Shown: piece by piece, positions 1-6,819 of the stretch
How the letters are laid out: each line of letters opens with the position of its first letter
Position numbering within the stretch: the first letter of the stretch is position 1
Source: Sphingomonadaceae bacterium
GTDB taxonomy: Bacteria > Pseudomonadota > Alphaproteobacteria > Sphingomonadales > Sphingomonadaceae
Direction of reading: 5' to 3'
Assembly (NCBI GenBank): GCA_009923795.1
Contig: RFSU01000079.1
Span: 1-9,840, forward strand
Length of the DNA stretch: 9,840 bases
Program-made: the position numbers and the translations under genes
The notes under the pieces: generated by a model
Told to the model about the DNA's origin: nothing
The model's database searches: none
The model's input: only the letters and a program-made list of their open reading frames with translations

Positions 1-1101
1 GGTGTTGCCTATGGCGTGCCCTTTGCATTGGCGGCCATTCCATTTGGCTACGCGGTTGACCGTTACAATCGCAAGACTTTGATGTCGGCAGCACTGGCCG
101 CCTGGAGTGGCGCCACAGCCATAAGCGGGGCAGCAACAGGCTTCTGGTCTATGCTCGCTGGACGCGCCGCGGTTGGCGTGGCTGAAGCAGGCGGCTCGCC
201 CACCGGCATGTCCCTCTTGTCCGACTATTTCGGGACCGACAAGCGCGCCACCGCGATTGGAATCTGGTATCTCAGTTCCGGTGTCGGCTTTGCCTTGGCC
301 TTTTTCGTTGGTGGTTGGGTTGTCGAAACCTATGGATGGCGCTGGGCATTTGTTGCGGCCGGCATCCCGGGATTGTTGTTGGCGCCCATCCTGTTTTTGA
401 CAGTCCGGGAACCGACGCGCGGTCAACAAGATGCGCCCGTTGAACAGAAAGACGCCCCTTTGGGACAGCGGCTGAAGGACCTTTTGGCCCGCCCCGGCAT
501 TGCCTATGCCATTGCCGCGATCACCTGCATCGCGACCGGCATCTACGGGATGAGTACCTGGCTCGCCTCCTTTCTGGTGGACAGCCATGCGTTTTCACTG
601 TCACGTGCCGGGCTGATCGTGGCAATCGCTTACGGCATCCTTGGATCAATCGGCGGACTGCTCGCGGGTTGGGGCGCAGACCGCATCAATGGCCGCCGTG
701 GCGGATTCGATCCTGCGCTGACGGCACGATTGTCGTCCGTCATCCCTTTGCTCACTGCCGTTGCCGGGCTGCTGGCCGTCAGCGTGGCCCAGCCAAATGC
801 CGCTATTGGATTTCTGATGGTCGCCGGCCTGTTGAGCGCGTCATATAACGGCCCCGTCTATGCCGTCATCGTCACGCTGGCCGGCCCGCAATTGCGGGGA
901 CTTGCGGTCTCTGCCGTACAGATGAGTGCCAATCTGATCGGTGTCGGTCTGGGCGCCTGGCTCATCGGCAAGGTCAGTGATGTGGTCGGCGGTAAGGATG
1001 GCGTAGCTTGGGGTATCGGCACCGCCATGCTCTTCTGCATCGCGGGTAGCGCCCTGCTTTACCTCGCCAGCCGCAGCATAAAACGCCCACAACGCATCTG
1101 A
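1..1101 (+). CDS. MFS transporter, 5'-truncated by the window edge
   Basis: Integral membrane transporter of the major facilitator superfamily, inner membrane, substrate unknown. The reading frame is open from base 1 and ends with TGA at 1099-1101, giving 366 codons; the true start lies upstream. A GTG at base 16 could be taken as a start, but residues before it continue a transmembrane helix, so I treat the gene as partial, with helix 1 missing. The cytoplasmic loop after helix 2 carries the MFS signature GYAVDRYNRK (window residues 16-25). It is followed by GRAAVGVAEAGG (54-65), SDYFGTDKRATAIG and YGWRWAF, a pattern typical of the spinster/ACS-like MFS subfamily. A hydrophilic central loop near bases 400-480 separates the two six-helix halves. 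It is the first visible gene of a + strand operon with the kinase and SDR genes, so it probably imports or exports a compound handled by them (inference). Confidence 0.9.
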   Translation, partial: GVAYGVPFALAAIPFGYAVDRYNRKTLMSAALAAWSGATAISGAATGFWSMLAGRAAVGVAEAGGSPTGMSLLSDYFGTDKRATAIGIWYLSSGVGFALAFFVGGWVVETYGWRWAFVAAGIPGLLLAPILFLTVREPTRGQQDAPVEQKDAPLGQRLKDLLARPGIAYAIAAITCIATGIYGMSTWLASFLVDSHAFSLSRAGLIVAIAYGILGSIGGLLAGWGADRINGRRGGFDPALTARLSSVIPLLTAVAGLLAVSVAQPNAAIGFLMVAGLLSASYNGPVYAVIVTLAGPQLRGLAVSAVQMSANLIGVGLGAWLIGKVSDVVGGKDGVAWGIGTAMLFCIAGSALLYLASRSIKRPQRI

Positions 1102-1117
1102 TCTGAAGGAGACTGAC

Positions 1118-2272
1118 ATGGCCGACGCCCAAGCGCCTGCGCAATATTACAACCCGGTGGTAGACCCGAACTGCGTTCCCCGCCCCTACCCTGCGCGAAG
1201 CGATCATATCCCGACATCGATGAATGCAATCGATGCCGCCTGGCTCAGCCGGATGATGAGCTACAAATACCCGGGCGTCGTGGCGAGCAACATGGAAACA
1301 GTGGAACTGCTCAACAGCCACACCACCAAATGGCGGATCAAGGTAGACTGGAACGACGCCGGCATCGCTGCTGGTCTGCCTGCGCACCTATGCATGAAGG
1401 CAAACTGGTCAGGCGCGTTCGACAATGTCGATATCCATGCGCTGGAGGCTCGCTTTTACCATTTCATGGTGCAAGACATGAAGGTGCCAACCGCCACATG
1501 CTATTATGCAGACTGGGATGATGATGGCAGCGCACACGGCATTGTGATTCTGGAAGATCTTGTCCAGCGTGGCGGCAAGTTCGGTCATAGCACGCAAAAG
1601 AATGGCGTGGACATGATCATGGAAAATCTGGAAGGGCTTGCAAAACTGCATGCCAGCCTATGGGACAGCGACAAAATCAGCCCGGAAAACGCACCCTGGC
1701 TTCAGACGCAGATGGATACGCCGGTCGACAGCGATCAGGTGCGGATCATGTGGCAGTGGATCGACCTCAACCTGAAAGAGCCCGGCTTCCGCAGCATTGC
1801 GCCAAAGCATTATCTGGACGATCCGAGAAAGGTGGAACGCGCGTTTGACCGACTAGGCGACATAGAGCGTGCTTACAAAGCCCCCTATTGTATCGCATTG
1901 GGCGATTGCCATCAGGGCAATACCTACATCCTCCCGAGTGGCGAGCGGCTCTGGCTTGACTGGCAGCTTGTCCGTCGTGGCCGTCCTTGGCGCGACCTCA
2001 CCTATTTCGTAATCGGCGCCCTCAGCATAGACGAACGCCGCAAGTACCATAAAGAAATGGTACACAAATATCTCGAGTATCTGAATGCCGCCGGTGTCGC
2101 GGGCGTCCCTGGCTTCGACGAAGCCTGGGAACAGACCCGGCTGTTCGTGATGTACGGCCTGCAAGCCTGGGTCGCCAATCTCGACGAATGGGGCCAGAAC
2201 GGCATTCCGATGAATGAGCGCTTTTTCGTGGCGGCCGAAGATTACGGAACATGGGCATTGTTGGGAGAGTGA
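1118..2272 (+). CDS. Phosphotransferase family protein (APH/CHK-like small-molecule kinase fold)
   Basis: A 384-residue soluble kinase-like protein of the aminoglycoside phosphotransferase/ecdysteroid-kinase-like superfamily, expected to use ATP to phosphorylate a small molecule; the substrate is not predictable. Visible motifs: probable ATP-binding K94 (LCMKANW), helix-C glutamate E110 (ALEARFY), hinge ILEDL (144-148), a Brenner-type catalytic loop LGDCHQGN (261-268) with D263 and N268, and the metal-binding DWQ (281-283). The His usually preceding the catalytic GD is Leu261 here; the catalytic Asp and Asn are kept, so the enzyme may still be active. Start ATG 1118 is supported by AAGGAG at 1106-1111, and the gene lies 16 bases after the MFS stop. 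Resistance is not implied: this environmental branch is often found among catabolic genes. The stop is 2 bases before the SDR start, indicating one transcript. Confidence 0.85.
   Translation: MADAQAPAQYYNPVVDPNCVPRPYPARSDHIPTSMNAIDAAWLSRMMSYKYPGVVASNMETVELLNSHTTKWRIKVDWNDAGIAAGLPAHLCMKANWSGAFDNVDIHALEARFYHFMVQDMKVPTATCYYADWDDDGSAHGIVILEDLVQRGGKFGHSTQKNGVDMIMENLEGLAKLHASLWDSDKISPENAPWLQTQMDTPVDSDQVRIMWQWIDLNLKEPGFRSIAPKHYLDDPRKVERAFDRLGDIERAYKAPYCIALGDCHQGNTYILPSGERLWLDWQLVRRGRPWRDLTYFVIGALSIDERRKYHKEMVHKYLEYLNAAGVAGVPGFDEAWEQTRLFVMYGLQAWVANLDEWGQNGIPMNERFFVAAEDYGTWALLGE
2263..2269 (+). promoter_or_regulatory. Ribosome binding site deciding the SDR start
   Basis: GGGAGAG lies inside the last codons of the kinase gene and 5 bases before ATG 2275. 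This favours ATG 2275 over the in-frame ATG at 2251, which lies upstream of this site and would overlap the kinase gene by 22 bases. Confidence 0.6.
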
Positions 2273-2274
2273 AG

Positions 2275-3090
2275 ATGGGTCTGGTTGAAGGTAAGGTTGC
2301 GATCATCACTGGCGCAGGTGCAAATATCGGCGAAGCGTGCGCAAAAATGCTGGCAAAGAACGGCGCAAGCGTGGTGGTCGCGGACATTAACATGGACGGC
2401 GCCGAACGGGTCGCCGGAGAAATCAACGCCAGTGGCAGCACCGCGATAGCACGCACTGTCAACCTTGCTGAGGAAGCGAGCATCGCTGCGCTGGTCAAAG
2501 CCGTCATGGCGCGCTTCGGGAGGATCGACATCCTTCACAACAATGCGGCCAATACCGGCGCCGCCCAGATGACGCGCGATGCATCTCTGGCCGAAATGGA
2601 CGCCGAGGTGTGGGACGCCGCATTCGACATCAACACCCGCGGTACGATGTTGATGACTAAGCATGTCGCCCCGCACATGGCCGCGGGTGGTGGCGGATCG
2701 ATCATCAACACCAGCTCAGGCGTGTCATTGCTGGGAGATATCCTGAACCCAGCCTACAGTTCCTCCAAAGCGGCCGTGAACGCGCTGACCCGCAACACGG
2801 CGGCACAATTTGGGCGGGCAAATATTCGGTGTAATGCCATCCTGCCTGGCCTGGTGCTCAGCCCGGTCGCCCGCGCGCAAATGACCGACACACAGCTCGC
2901 CATGATACAGCGCCATGTGCTGCTGCCTCGCGAAAGCGTGGCGGATGATATTGCCGGGGCCGTGCTATGGTTGGCCAGCGATCTCGGCAGCTTTGCCACC
3001 GGTCAGATCATTTCGATCGATGGCGGCATTTGCCATCATCAAGCGCATTATGCCGACATGCTGGACATGTTTGCCGGGGCGCAGGGGTAA
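2275..3090 (+). CDS. SDR family NAD(P)-dependent oxidoreductase
   Basis: A 271-residue classical short-chain dehydrogenase/reductase, a cytosolic enzyme for alcohol/ketone interconversion. The Rossmann glycine motif is TGAGANIG (12-19), with Asn17 where the middle glycine usually stands. D37 at the end of strand 2 (VVVADIN) favours NAD(H) over NADP(H). NNAA is at 89-92, the catalytic Asn is N120 (DINTRG), the catalytic Ser is S148, and the YxxxK pair is Y161/K165. PG (191-192) follows strand 6, and the C-terminal TGQIISIDGG is typical of the family. Length is normal. The extra C-terminal tail (HHQAHYADMLDMF) is rich in His and Met. ATG 2275 is preferred because of its ribosome binding site and because MGLVEGKVAIITG is a typical SDR N-terminus. 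It is the last gene of the + strand operon. The substrate is unknown; a hydroxy compound moved by the MFS and modified by the kinase is plausible. Confidence 0.93.
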   Translation: MGLVEGKVAIITGAGANIGEACAKMLAKNGASVVVADINMDGAERVAGEINASGSTAIARTVNLAEEASIAALVKAVMARFGRIDILHNNAANTGAAQMTRDASLAEMDAEVWDAAFDINTRGTMLMTKHVAPHMAAGGGGSIINTSSGVSLLGDILNPAYSSSKAAVNALTRNTAAQFGRANIRCNAILPGLVLSPVARAQMTDTQLAMIQRHVLLPRESVADDIAGAVLWLASDLGSFATGQIISIDGGICHHQAHYADMLDMFAGAQG

Positions 3091-3097
3091 GTTAATG

Positions 3098-3119
3098 GCT
3101 CCGGGATCGCTCCCGGAGC
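3098..3119. terminator. Hairpin between convergent operons, possible bidirectional terminator
   Basis: A perfect 9-base inverted repeat, GCTCCGGGA and TCCCGGAGC, with a 4-base loop (TCGC). It sits 7 bases after the SDR stop and 9 bases past the stop of the opposing LLM gene. Position and GC-rich stem suit a shared transcription terminator. Neither strand has a clear run of T after the stem, so it may rely on collision or Rho, or act as an RNA end-stabilising structure. Confidence 0.55.
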
Positions 3120-3128
3120 AAAACAGCA

Positions 3129-4049
3129 TCAAACCACCGGCATGATTTCTTCGGCCACCCATTGCTGCCGGTCCAGCCATGCCTGTTCATCGGCGATGCC
3201 CGGCGGCAGCGGCACGATGGTTTCGGTGATGCCCAGTTCCTTCAACCAGCCGATCTGATCCAGAATCTTCTGCTTGTTCTGCGTGCCTGGCGCGCGTGGA
3301 TCATCCAGAATTTCATGGTGCGCGCCGACATTCAGCATTTCGAGCGCGAAGAAAAAGTCGAGCGGTCGGCCATCATAGTCTGGCTGAGACTTTATGAACT
3401 CAATGCAAACGGGGAAGGTTTCCGGCGGCGTGCGGAACGGTGACCAGCCATTTCCGAATTTGGCCACGCGCTTCTGTACCGCTTCCGCATCCCCCCCAAA
3501 CCAGATAGGCAAGCCCGGTTTCTGTATGGGTTTTGGGCCAAAGCCACAATTTTTGAAGTTGACGAATTCGCCTTCAAACTCTGGATCATCCTTAGTCCAA
3601 AGTTCGATCATCGCGGCGACATATTCATCTGCCATTCGCCCGCGCTTGCCAAATGGCACGCCGAGCATGTCAAATTCTTCCTTGAGCCAGCCGACGCCGA
3701 ACAGCGCTTCGGCCCGGCCGCCAGTCAACCAGTCGAGTGTTGACCAGCCTTTAGCCTGCACGATCGGGTTCTGCAGCGGCAGGATCGACACCGACGAGGA
3801 GAGCCGCAAATTTTTGGTTTGCCCGCCGAGATAACCCAGCGCGACAACGGTGTGAAAATACCAGTCGCCCGATAAAGCGATATGATCCTTGGGGATGATG
3901 AAATGTTCGCCCAACATACACTTGTTGAAGCCGAGCCGGTCTGCCGCAGCCATCAGACGTCCGATGCCAGCACCATCGACCTTGCCTTCCCATGGTTGCA
4001 CCATGGCGGCCACCTTCATGCTGTTCGGCACACCAATATTGAGCTTCAT
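3129..4049 (-). CDS. LLM class oxidoreductase, probably F420-dependent
   Basis: A 306-residue luciferase-like monooxygenase-fold (TIM barrel) protein. It resembles the F420-dependent LLM oxidoreductase group known as TIGR03619. Supporting segments: GEHF at 47-50, LPLQNPIVQAKGWSTLD (90-106), the TGGRAEALFGVGWLKEEF block (109-126) with LGVPFGKRGRMADE after it, and PIWFGGDAEAVQKR (181-194) followed by GNGW (199-202) where GDGW is common. Dependence on F420 rather than FMN cannot be proven from motifs, but its place directly downstream of cofC in the F420 operon makes F420H2 the likely cofactor. Start ATG 4049 has a strong GAGGAGAG site at 4056-4063. A 77-base gap with two hairpins separates it from cofC, so it may also be expressed separately. 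The substrate is unknown. Confidence 0.88.
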   Translation of the reverse strand: MKLNIGVPNSMKVAAMVQPWEGKVDGAGIGRLMAAADRLGFNKCMLGEHFIIPKDHIALSGDWYFHTVVALGYLGGQTKNLRLSSSVSILPLQNPIVQAKGWSTLDWLTGGRAEALFGVGWLKEEFDMLGVPFGKRGRMADEYVAAMIELWTKDDPEFEGEFVNFKNCGFGPKPIQKPGLPIWFGGDAEAVQKRVAKFGNGWSPFRTPPETFPVCIEFIKSQPDYDGRPLDFFFALEMLNVGAHHEILDDPRAPGTQNKQKILDQIGWLKELGITETIVPLPPGIADEQAWLDRQQWVAEEIMPVV

Positions 4050-4062
4050 GGCTGGCTCTCCT

Positions 4063-4080
4063 CATTCCGTTGCCGGAATG
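4063..4080 (-). promoter_or_regulatory. Perfect dyad just upstream of the LLM ribosome binding site
   Basis: CATTCCG and CGGAATG flank a 4-base loop (TTGC): a perfect 7-base inverted repeat that abuts the GAGGAGAG ribosome binding site of the LLM gene. It could be an operator, a 5' leader hairpin that modulates translation, or the 3' end of the upstream cof transcript. No T run follows, so a classical intrinsic terminator is unlikely. Confidence 0.4.
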
Positions 4081-4086
4081 TGTGAC

Positions 4087-4099
4087 CGTGCGGCGCACG
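4087..4099 (-). promoter_or_regulatory. Short GC-rich hairpin in the cofC-LLM gap
   Basis: CGTGC and GCACG around a 3-base loop (GGC) form a second small inverted repeat 6 bases from the dyad at 4063-4080. Together they fill the middle of the longest gap inside the operon. Short GC-rich repeats occur by chance in such DNA, so this is weak alone. Confidence 0.25.
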
Positions 4100-4126
4100 C
4101 ATCTAACCTTCCCAAAGGCAGGGCGA

Positions 4127-4690
4127 TCAGATGACAAATCCGCGCGCGCGGGCGAAGGCTACATCGTCTGGCGTATCAAGATCGGCCATCAGCCCTTCGC
4201 GCCGAAGAACAGCAATATCAGCATATTGTGCACAATGAAGCGCCCGACTGTCTTTGCCGAAGGACAACGTCAAAGGTCGCCCATCGGCTATGGCAAGCGC
4301 GTTGGTACCCTGCCCCCATCGGTCGGTCGCCAGTGCAGCCCCATGGGCCGCGAGATCGAGAAGCGCCGTCACATCTTCGGCCGAAAGGAGAGGCAGATCA
4401 GCAAACAGGATCAGGACCGGCGCTTGTCCTTGTGCGGCGCGCCATGTTGATAGCTCTGCATTTAGCCCAACGCCTTCATCCTTCACCCAACCACCAGACC
4501 ATCTCTCTAGCCGGATTGGTGAAAGAATTGTGATGCGATGCGGCGCGAACAGGCTTGTAAGCACCCCCAGCACATGATCTGCCATGCGCCCTGCGAGATC
4601 AGAGCGAGCTTCGCGTTCCAGCATGTCCCCCAACCGGGATTTGCTAGCGTTGCCCTGCTTGATGGGAACCAGAACCCCCCAGTCGATCAT
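4127..4690 (-). CDS. cofC: 2-phospho-L-lactate guanylyltransferase (CofC/FbiD)
   Basis: A nucleotidyltransferase of 187 residues that activates a C3 phospho-acid with GTP, making the guanylyl-diphospho donor (LPPG, EPPG or the 3-phosphoglycerate equivalent) used by CofD. Conserved blocks are in the expected order: VPIKQGNASKSRLGDML (8-24) for the nucleotide-binding N-terminus, GLNAEL (75-80), LFADLPLL (95-102) with probable metal ligand D98, TDRWGQGTNAL (122-132), FGKDS (144-148) plus H152, and DLDTPDDV (170-177). The protein is slightly shorter than many CofC proteins (about 200-220), with no missing motif. The start ATG (4690-4688) overlaps the cofD stop as ATGA, so the two are translationally coupled; I see no strong ribosome binding site. 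The preferred C3 acid cannot be read from sequence by eye. Confidence 0.93.
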   Translation of the reverse strand: MIDWGVLVPIKQGNASKSRLGDMLEREARSDLAGRMADHVLGVLTSLFAPHRITILSPIRLERWSGGWVKDEGVGLNAELSTWRAAQGQAPVLILFADLPLLSAEDVTALLDLAAHGAALATDRWGQGTNALAIADGRPLTLSFGKDSRALHCAQYADIAVLRREGLMADLDTPDDVAFARARGFVI

Positions 4691-5613
4691 CGCGTCAGCT
4701 GCGCTGCCAAGTCCATTGCGGCTCGGGCGACGCGCTCTCGATCGTCTGGCGATATCATAAGCGTATTGGTTCGTGCGATGGCAAGCGTATCTGGTGCATC
4801 ATCCTCACTATGGACGACCAATCCGTCCAGCCAATCGCCATAATGATAGGCTATGGCCGCGTTGGTAACGTCGAGTCCAAGTTCCGCCATCAACTTGGCC
4901 GTCGGACCCTTAACAGCCTTGCCCGTGATTAAAGGAGAGACCGCCACGACCGGCGCCCTTGTCTCCTCCAGAGCGGTCCGAATGGCCGCAATTGAGAGGA
5001 GCGGATCAACGCTGAGCCATGGGTTGGACGGAGCAATGAACACCGCCTCACATGCCATGATCGCTGAAATGACACCCGGTGCAGGTTGTGCTTCCGCAGA
5101 TCCTTCAAACCGCACCATTTGCACTTTCGGGGCGCATCGGTGTTCCACAAAATAGCGCTGGAACGGCAGCAACCCTTCGTCGGTTGCGACCCATGTCGCC
5201 ACGGAATCATCGCTCATCGGTAGCACAGAAAGAGGCAGGCCCCAGGCCTTGGCAAAGCGCGCAGTGATAACGGAGAGCGAATCGCCCGCCGCCAGCGCAG
5301 CCCCGCGCAAGATGTGCAGCGCCAGATCCCCATCGCCCAGATTGAACCAGTCTTCTTCACCCAGAGACCGCAAAACGGCCATGAAATTCCAGGTCTCGCC
5401 TTCGCGGCCCCAGCCCAGCTCTTGATTGGATTGGCCGGACAGGGTGTAGAGCAGCGTATCAATGTCAGGCGAAATCGGCAGGCCGAAGTGACGAAAATCA
5501 TCACCGGTATTGACGATGGCCGTCAGGCTGTGCGGCGGCAAGATACGAGTGAGCCCGTCCACCAGCTTGGCTCCGCCGACGCCGCCAGTCAGGACGGTAA
5601 ATCGTGTGCTCAT
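4687..5613 (-). CDS. cofD: 2-phospho-L-lactate transferase (CofD/FbiA)
   Basis: A 308-residue cytosolic enzyme that transfers the phospho-acid moiety from the CofC product to FO, giving F420-0 (or its dehydro or 3PG form). All family blocks are present: LTGGVGGAKL (8-17), NTGDDF (35-40), SPDIDTLLY (48-56) with the probable Mg-binding Asp, FNLGDGDLALH (90-100), PMSDDSVAT (132-140), APSNPWLSVDP (194-204) and the C-terminal SPLITGKAVKGP (226-237). Length is normal. The frame stays open up to 5676, but the start is placed at ATG 5613: MSTRFTVLTGG is the usual family N-terminus, a GGAGG site is 10 bases upstream, and ATGA overlaps the cofE stop. The upstream extension would lie inside cofE. It sits between cofE and cofC in the same operon. 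Confidence 0.96.
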   Translation of the reverse strand: MSTRFTVLTGGVGGAKLVDGLTRILPPHSLTAIVNTGDDFRHFGLPISPDIDTLLYTLSGQSNQELGWGREGETWNFMAVLRSLGEEDWFNLGDGDLALHILRGAALAAGDSLSVITARFAKAWGLPLSVLPMSDDSVATWVATDEGLLPFQRYFVEHRCAPKVQMVRFEGSAEAQPAPGVISAIMACEAVFIAPSNPWLSVDPLLSIAAIRTALEETRAPVVAVSPLITGKAVKGPTAKLMAELGLDVTNAAIAYHYGDWLDGLVVHSEDDAPDTLAIARTNTLMISPDDRERVARAAMDLAAQLTR

Positions 5614-6365
5614 CGAAACAGATCCTCCGCCTGAGGGCGCACGATGGCAGAACTTGTCTGCGCCTCCCCCGACCAATCCACTCCTCGAACGATGGCAGCC
5701 GGAATACCTTCCGCGCCTTCGCCCATGGCAAGTCCAGCGGCAGCCGCGACTGCATCGCCCAACGCAATCTGAGTCACTTGCATGATCCGCCCATCACGAT
5801 CCGGTTCGCCGCGCTGGTCGACCAGCGCCGGCATTCCGGCCACGCCAATAGCGACGTTGGTCGTCCCCATCCTCCACGGACGCCCAAAGCTGTCAGAAAT
5901 CACAACGCCCGGCACAAAATCGAAGGCCTTCGCGCAGGCTTTGGCAATCCGGGCGGCGCTCGCATCCGGATCTTCTGGCAAGAGCAGGACTTTTCCACCA
6001 TTCACTGCACCAATGTTGGACGCATCGATCCCTGAATTGGCCATGACGTGACCCAACCGGTGCCGGGTGATGAGAATATTCGGCGCCTTGCGCACAACTG
6101 CGCTCGATTCACGAAGGACCAGCTCGACCAAGGCTGGGTCCTTGTTAACTTCCTCGGAAAGCGCGACGGCCTCTGGCGATGGCGTGATGCTGGCGGGATC
6201 GACAAAACGGCCCTCTGCCTTTGAAACAATCTTTTGCGTTACAACCAGAACGTCCCCGGGAAACAACCGCAGATTTGCGTCCGTCAGATGCGCCGCGAGG
6301 ATCAGGGGCAGATCATCTCCCGCCCGGATTTCAGGCAGGCCGGTCAAGGGTATAATCTGGATCAT
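5610..6365 (-). CDS. cofE: Coenzyme F420-0:L-glutamate ligase (CofE), stand-alone
   Basis: GTP-dependent ligase that adds gamma-linked glutamates to F420-0. The 251 residues match the single-domain archaeal-type CofE: IIPLTGLPEI (4-13), PGDVLVVTQKIVSKAEG (36-52), KDPALVELVL (75-84), GHVMANSGID (105-114), NGGKVLLLPEDPD (122-134), VISDSFGRPWRMG (155-167) with VAIGVAG after it, ALGDAVAAAAGLAMGEG (201-217) and IPAAIVRG (221-228). There is no C-terminal nitroreductase-like domain of the kind fused in mycobacterial FbiB (about 450 residues), which reduces dehydro-F420-0. ATG 6365 lies 7 bases after the npdG stop; only a weak ribosome binding sequence is visible, so coupling to npdG translation is likely. 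The stop overlaps the cofD start. Confidence 0.96.
   Translation of the reverse strand: MIQIIPLTGLPEIRAGDDLPLILAAHLTDANLRLFPGDVLVVTQKIVSKAEGRFVDPASITPSPEAVALSEEVNKDPALVELVLRESSAVVRKAPNILITRHRLGHVMANSGIDASNIGAVNGGKVLLLPEDPDASAARIAKACAKAFDFVPGVVISDSFGRPWRMGTTNVAIGVAGMPALVDQRGEPDRDGRIMQVTQIALGDAVAAAAGLAMGEGAEGIPAAIVRGVDWSGEAQTSSAIVRPQAEDLFR
5624..5628 (-). promoter_or_regulatory. Ribosome binding site deciding the cofD start
   Basis: GGAGG on the minus strand lies within the last codons of cofE, 10 bases before ATG 5613. It supports the short cofD start at the ATGA overlap over any start further upstream. Confidence 0.6.
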
Positions 6366-6372
6366 GGCTGGC

Positions 6373-6819
6373 TCAATCGAGGGGCTTCAAATCCGCTGTA
6401 ATGCGGATGCCAGCGCCATCCACCTGATAATTTTTATTGATGAAAATAAGGAGCGACGTCATCGCCTCAGCCGCGGCGGAATTGACCAACGCACCTGCAT
6501 GAATACCGCGCAGGCCAATTGCATCGGCCAGCGCAACCACTTCGGCCCGTGCGGCCTTCTCATCCCCGAAAATCAGGATATCGCACGAAACATCAATGTC
6601 CTGCGCCAGCTTATGTGCGGCGACATTGTGGAAACCGGAGACGAGCCGGACACCCTCCCCCAAAATTGCAGCAGCCGTCGCCGCCGCCGAGCCTTGCGCC
6701 GGAAGCTGGACCCGCATAACTTTGGGCGGGACGAGCGGCACAGTCGTATCTACCACAATCTTGCCGGCGACATGGGGCTTGATGTCCTCAAGGGTTGCGG
6801 CTTGTGCTGCAAAGGGCAA
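6373..6819 (-). CDS. C-terminal fragment of npdG as literally encoded
   Basis: Open frame of up to 149 codons holding the second half of the NPDR domain, with well-preserved family sequence to the end. The only early start is TTG 6819, and it has no visible ribosome binding site, so independent translation is doubtful; reinitiation after the upstream stop at 6788 would need a start further in. Lack of further stops or decay in this half argues that the frame break is recent, an artefact, or bypassed. Confidence 0.45.
   Translation of the reverse strand: MPFAAQAATLEDIKPHVAGKIVVDTTVPLVPPKVMRVQLPAQGSAAATAAAILGEGVRLVSGFHNVAAHKLAQDIDVSCDILIFGDEKAARAEVVALADAIGLRGIHAGALVNSAAAEAMTSLLIFINKNYQVDGAGIRITADLKPLD

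Noticed and set aside
16..18. GTG as start of the MFS gene
   Set aside because: The frame is open and transporter-like right to base 1, and starting here would remove helix 1 and part of helix 2.
1118..2272. Antibiotic resistance role for the kinase-like protein
   Set aside because: Only the broad APH fold is visible; context is catabolic, and nothing points to a specific aminoglycoside enzyme.
2251..2274. Upstream ATG for the SDR gene
   Set aside because: It would overlap the kinase gene and lies before the ribosome binding site; MGLVEGKVAIITG from 2275 is the natural SDR start.
3394..3834. + strand open frame of 146 codons opposite the LLM gene
   Set aside because: Antisense to the LLM barrel core; its sequence is explained as a shadow.
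4141..4152. CG dinucleotide run that looked like a repeat element
   Set aside because: It encodes the Arg-Ala-Arg stretch near the cofC C-terminus and is simply high-GC coding sequence.
5614..5676. N-terminal extension of cofD to 5676
   Set aside because: The extension overlaps cofE, is not family-like, and the GGAGG site plus ATGA overlap favour the start at 5613.
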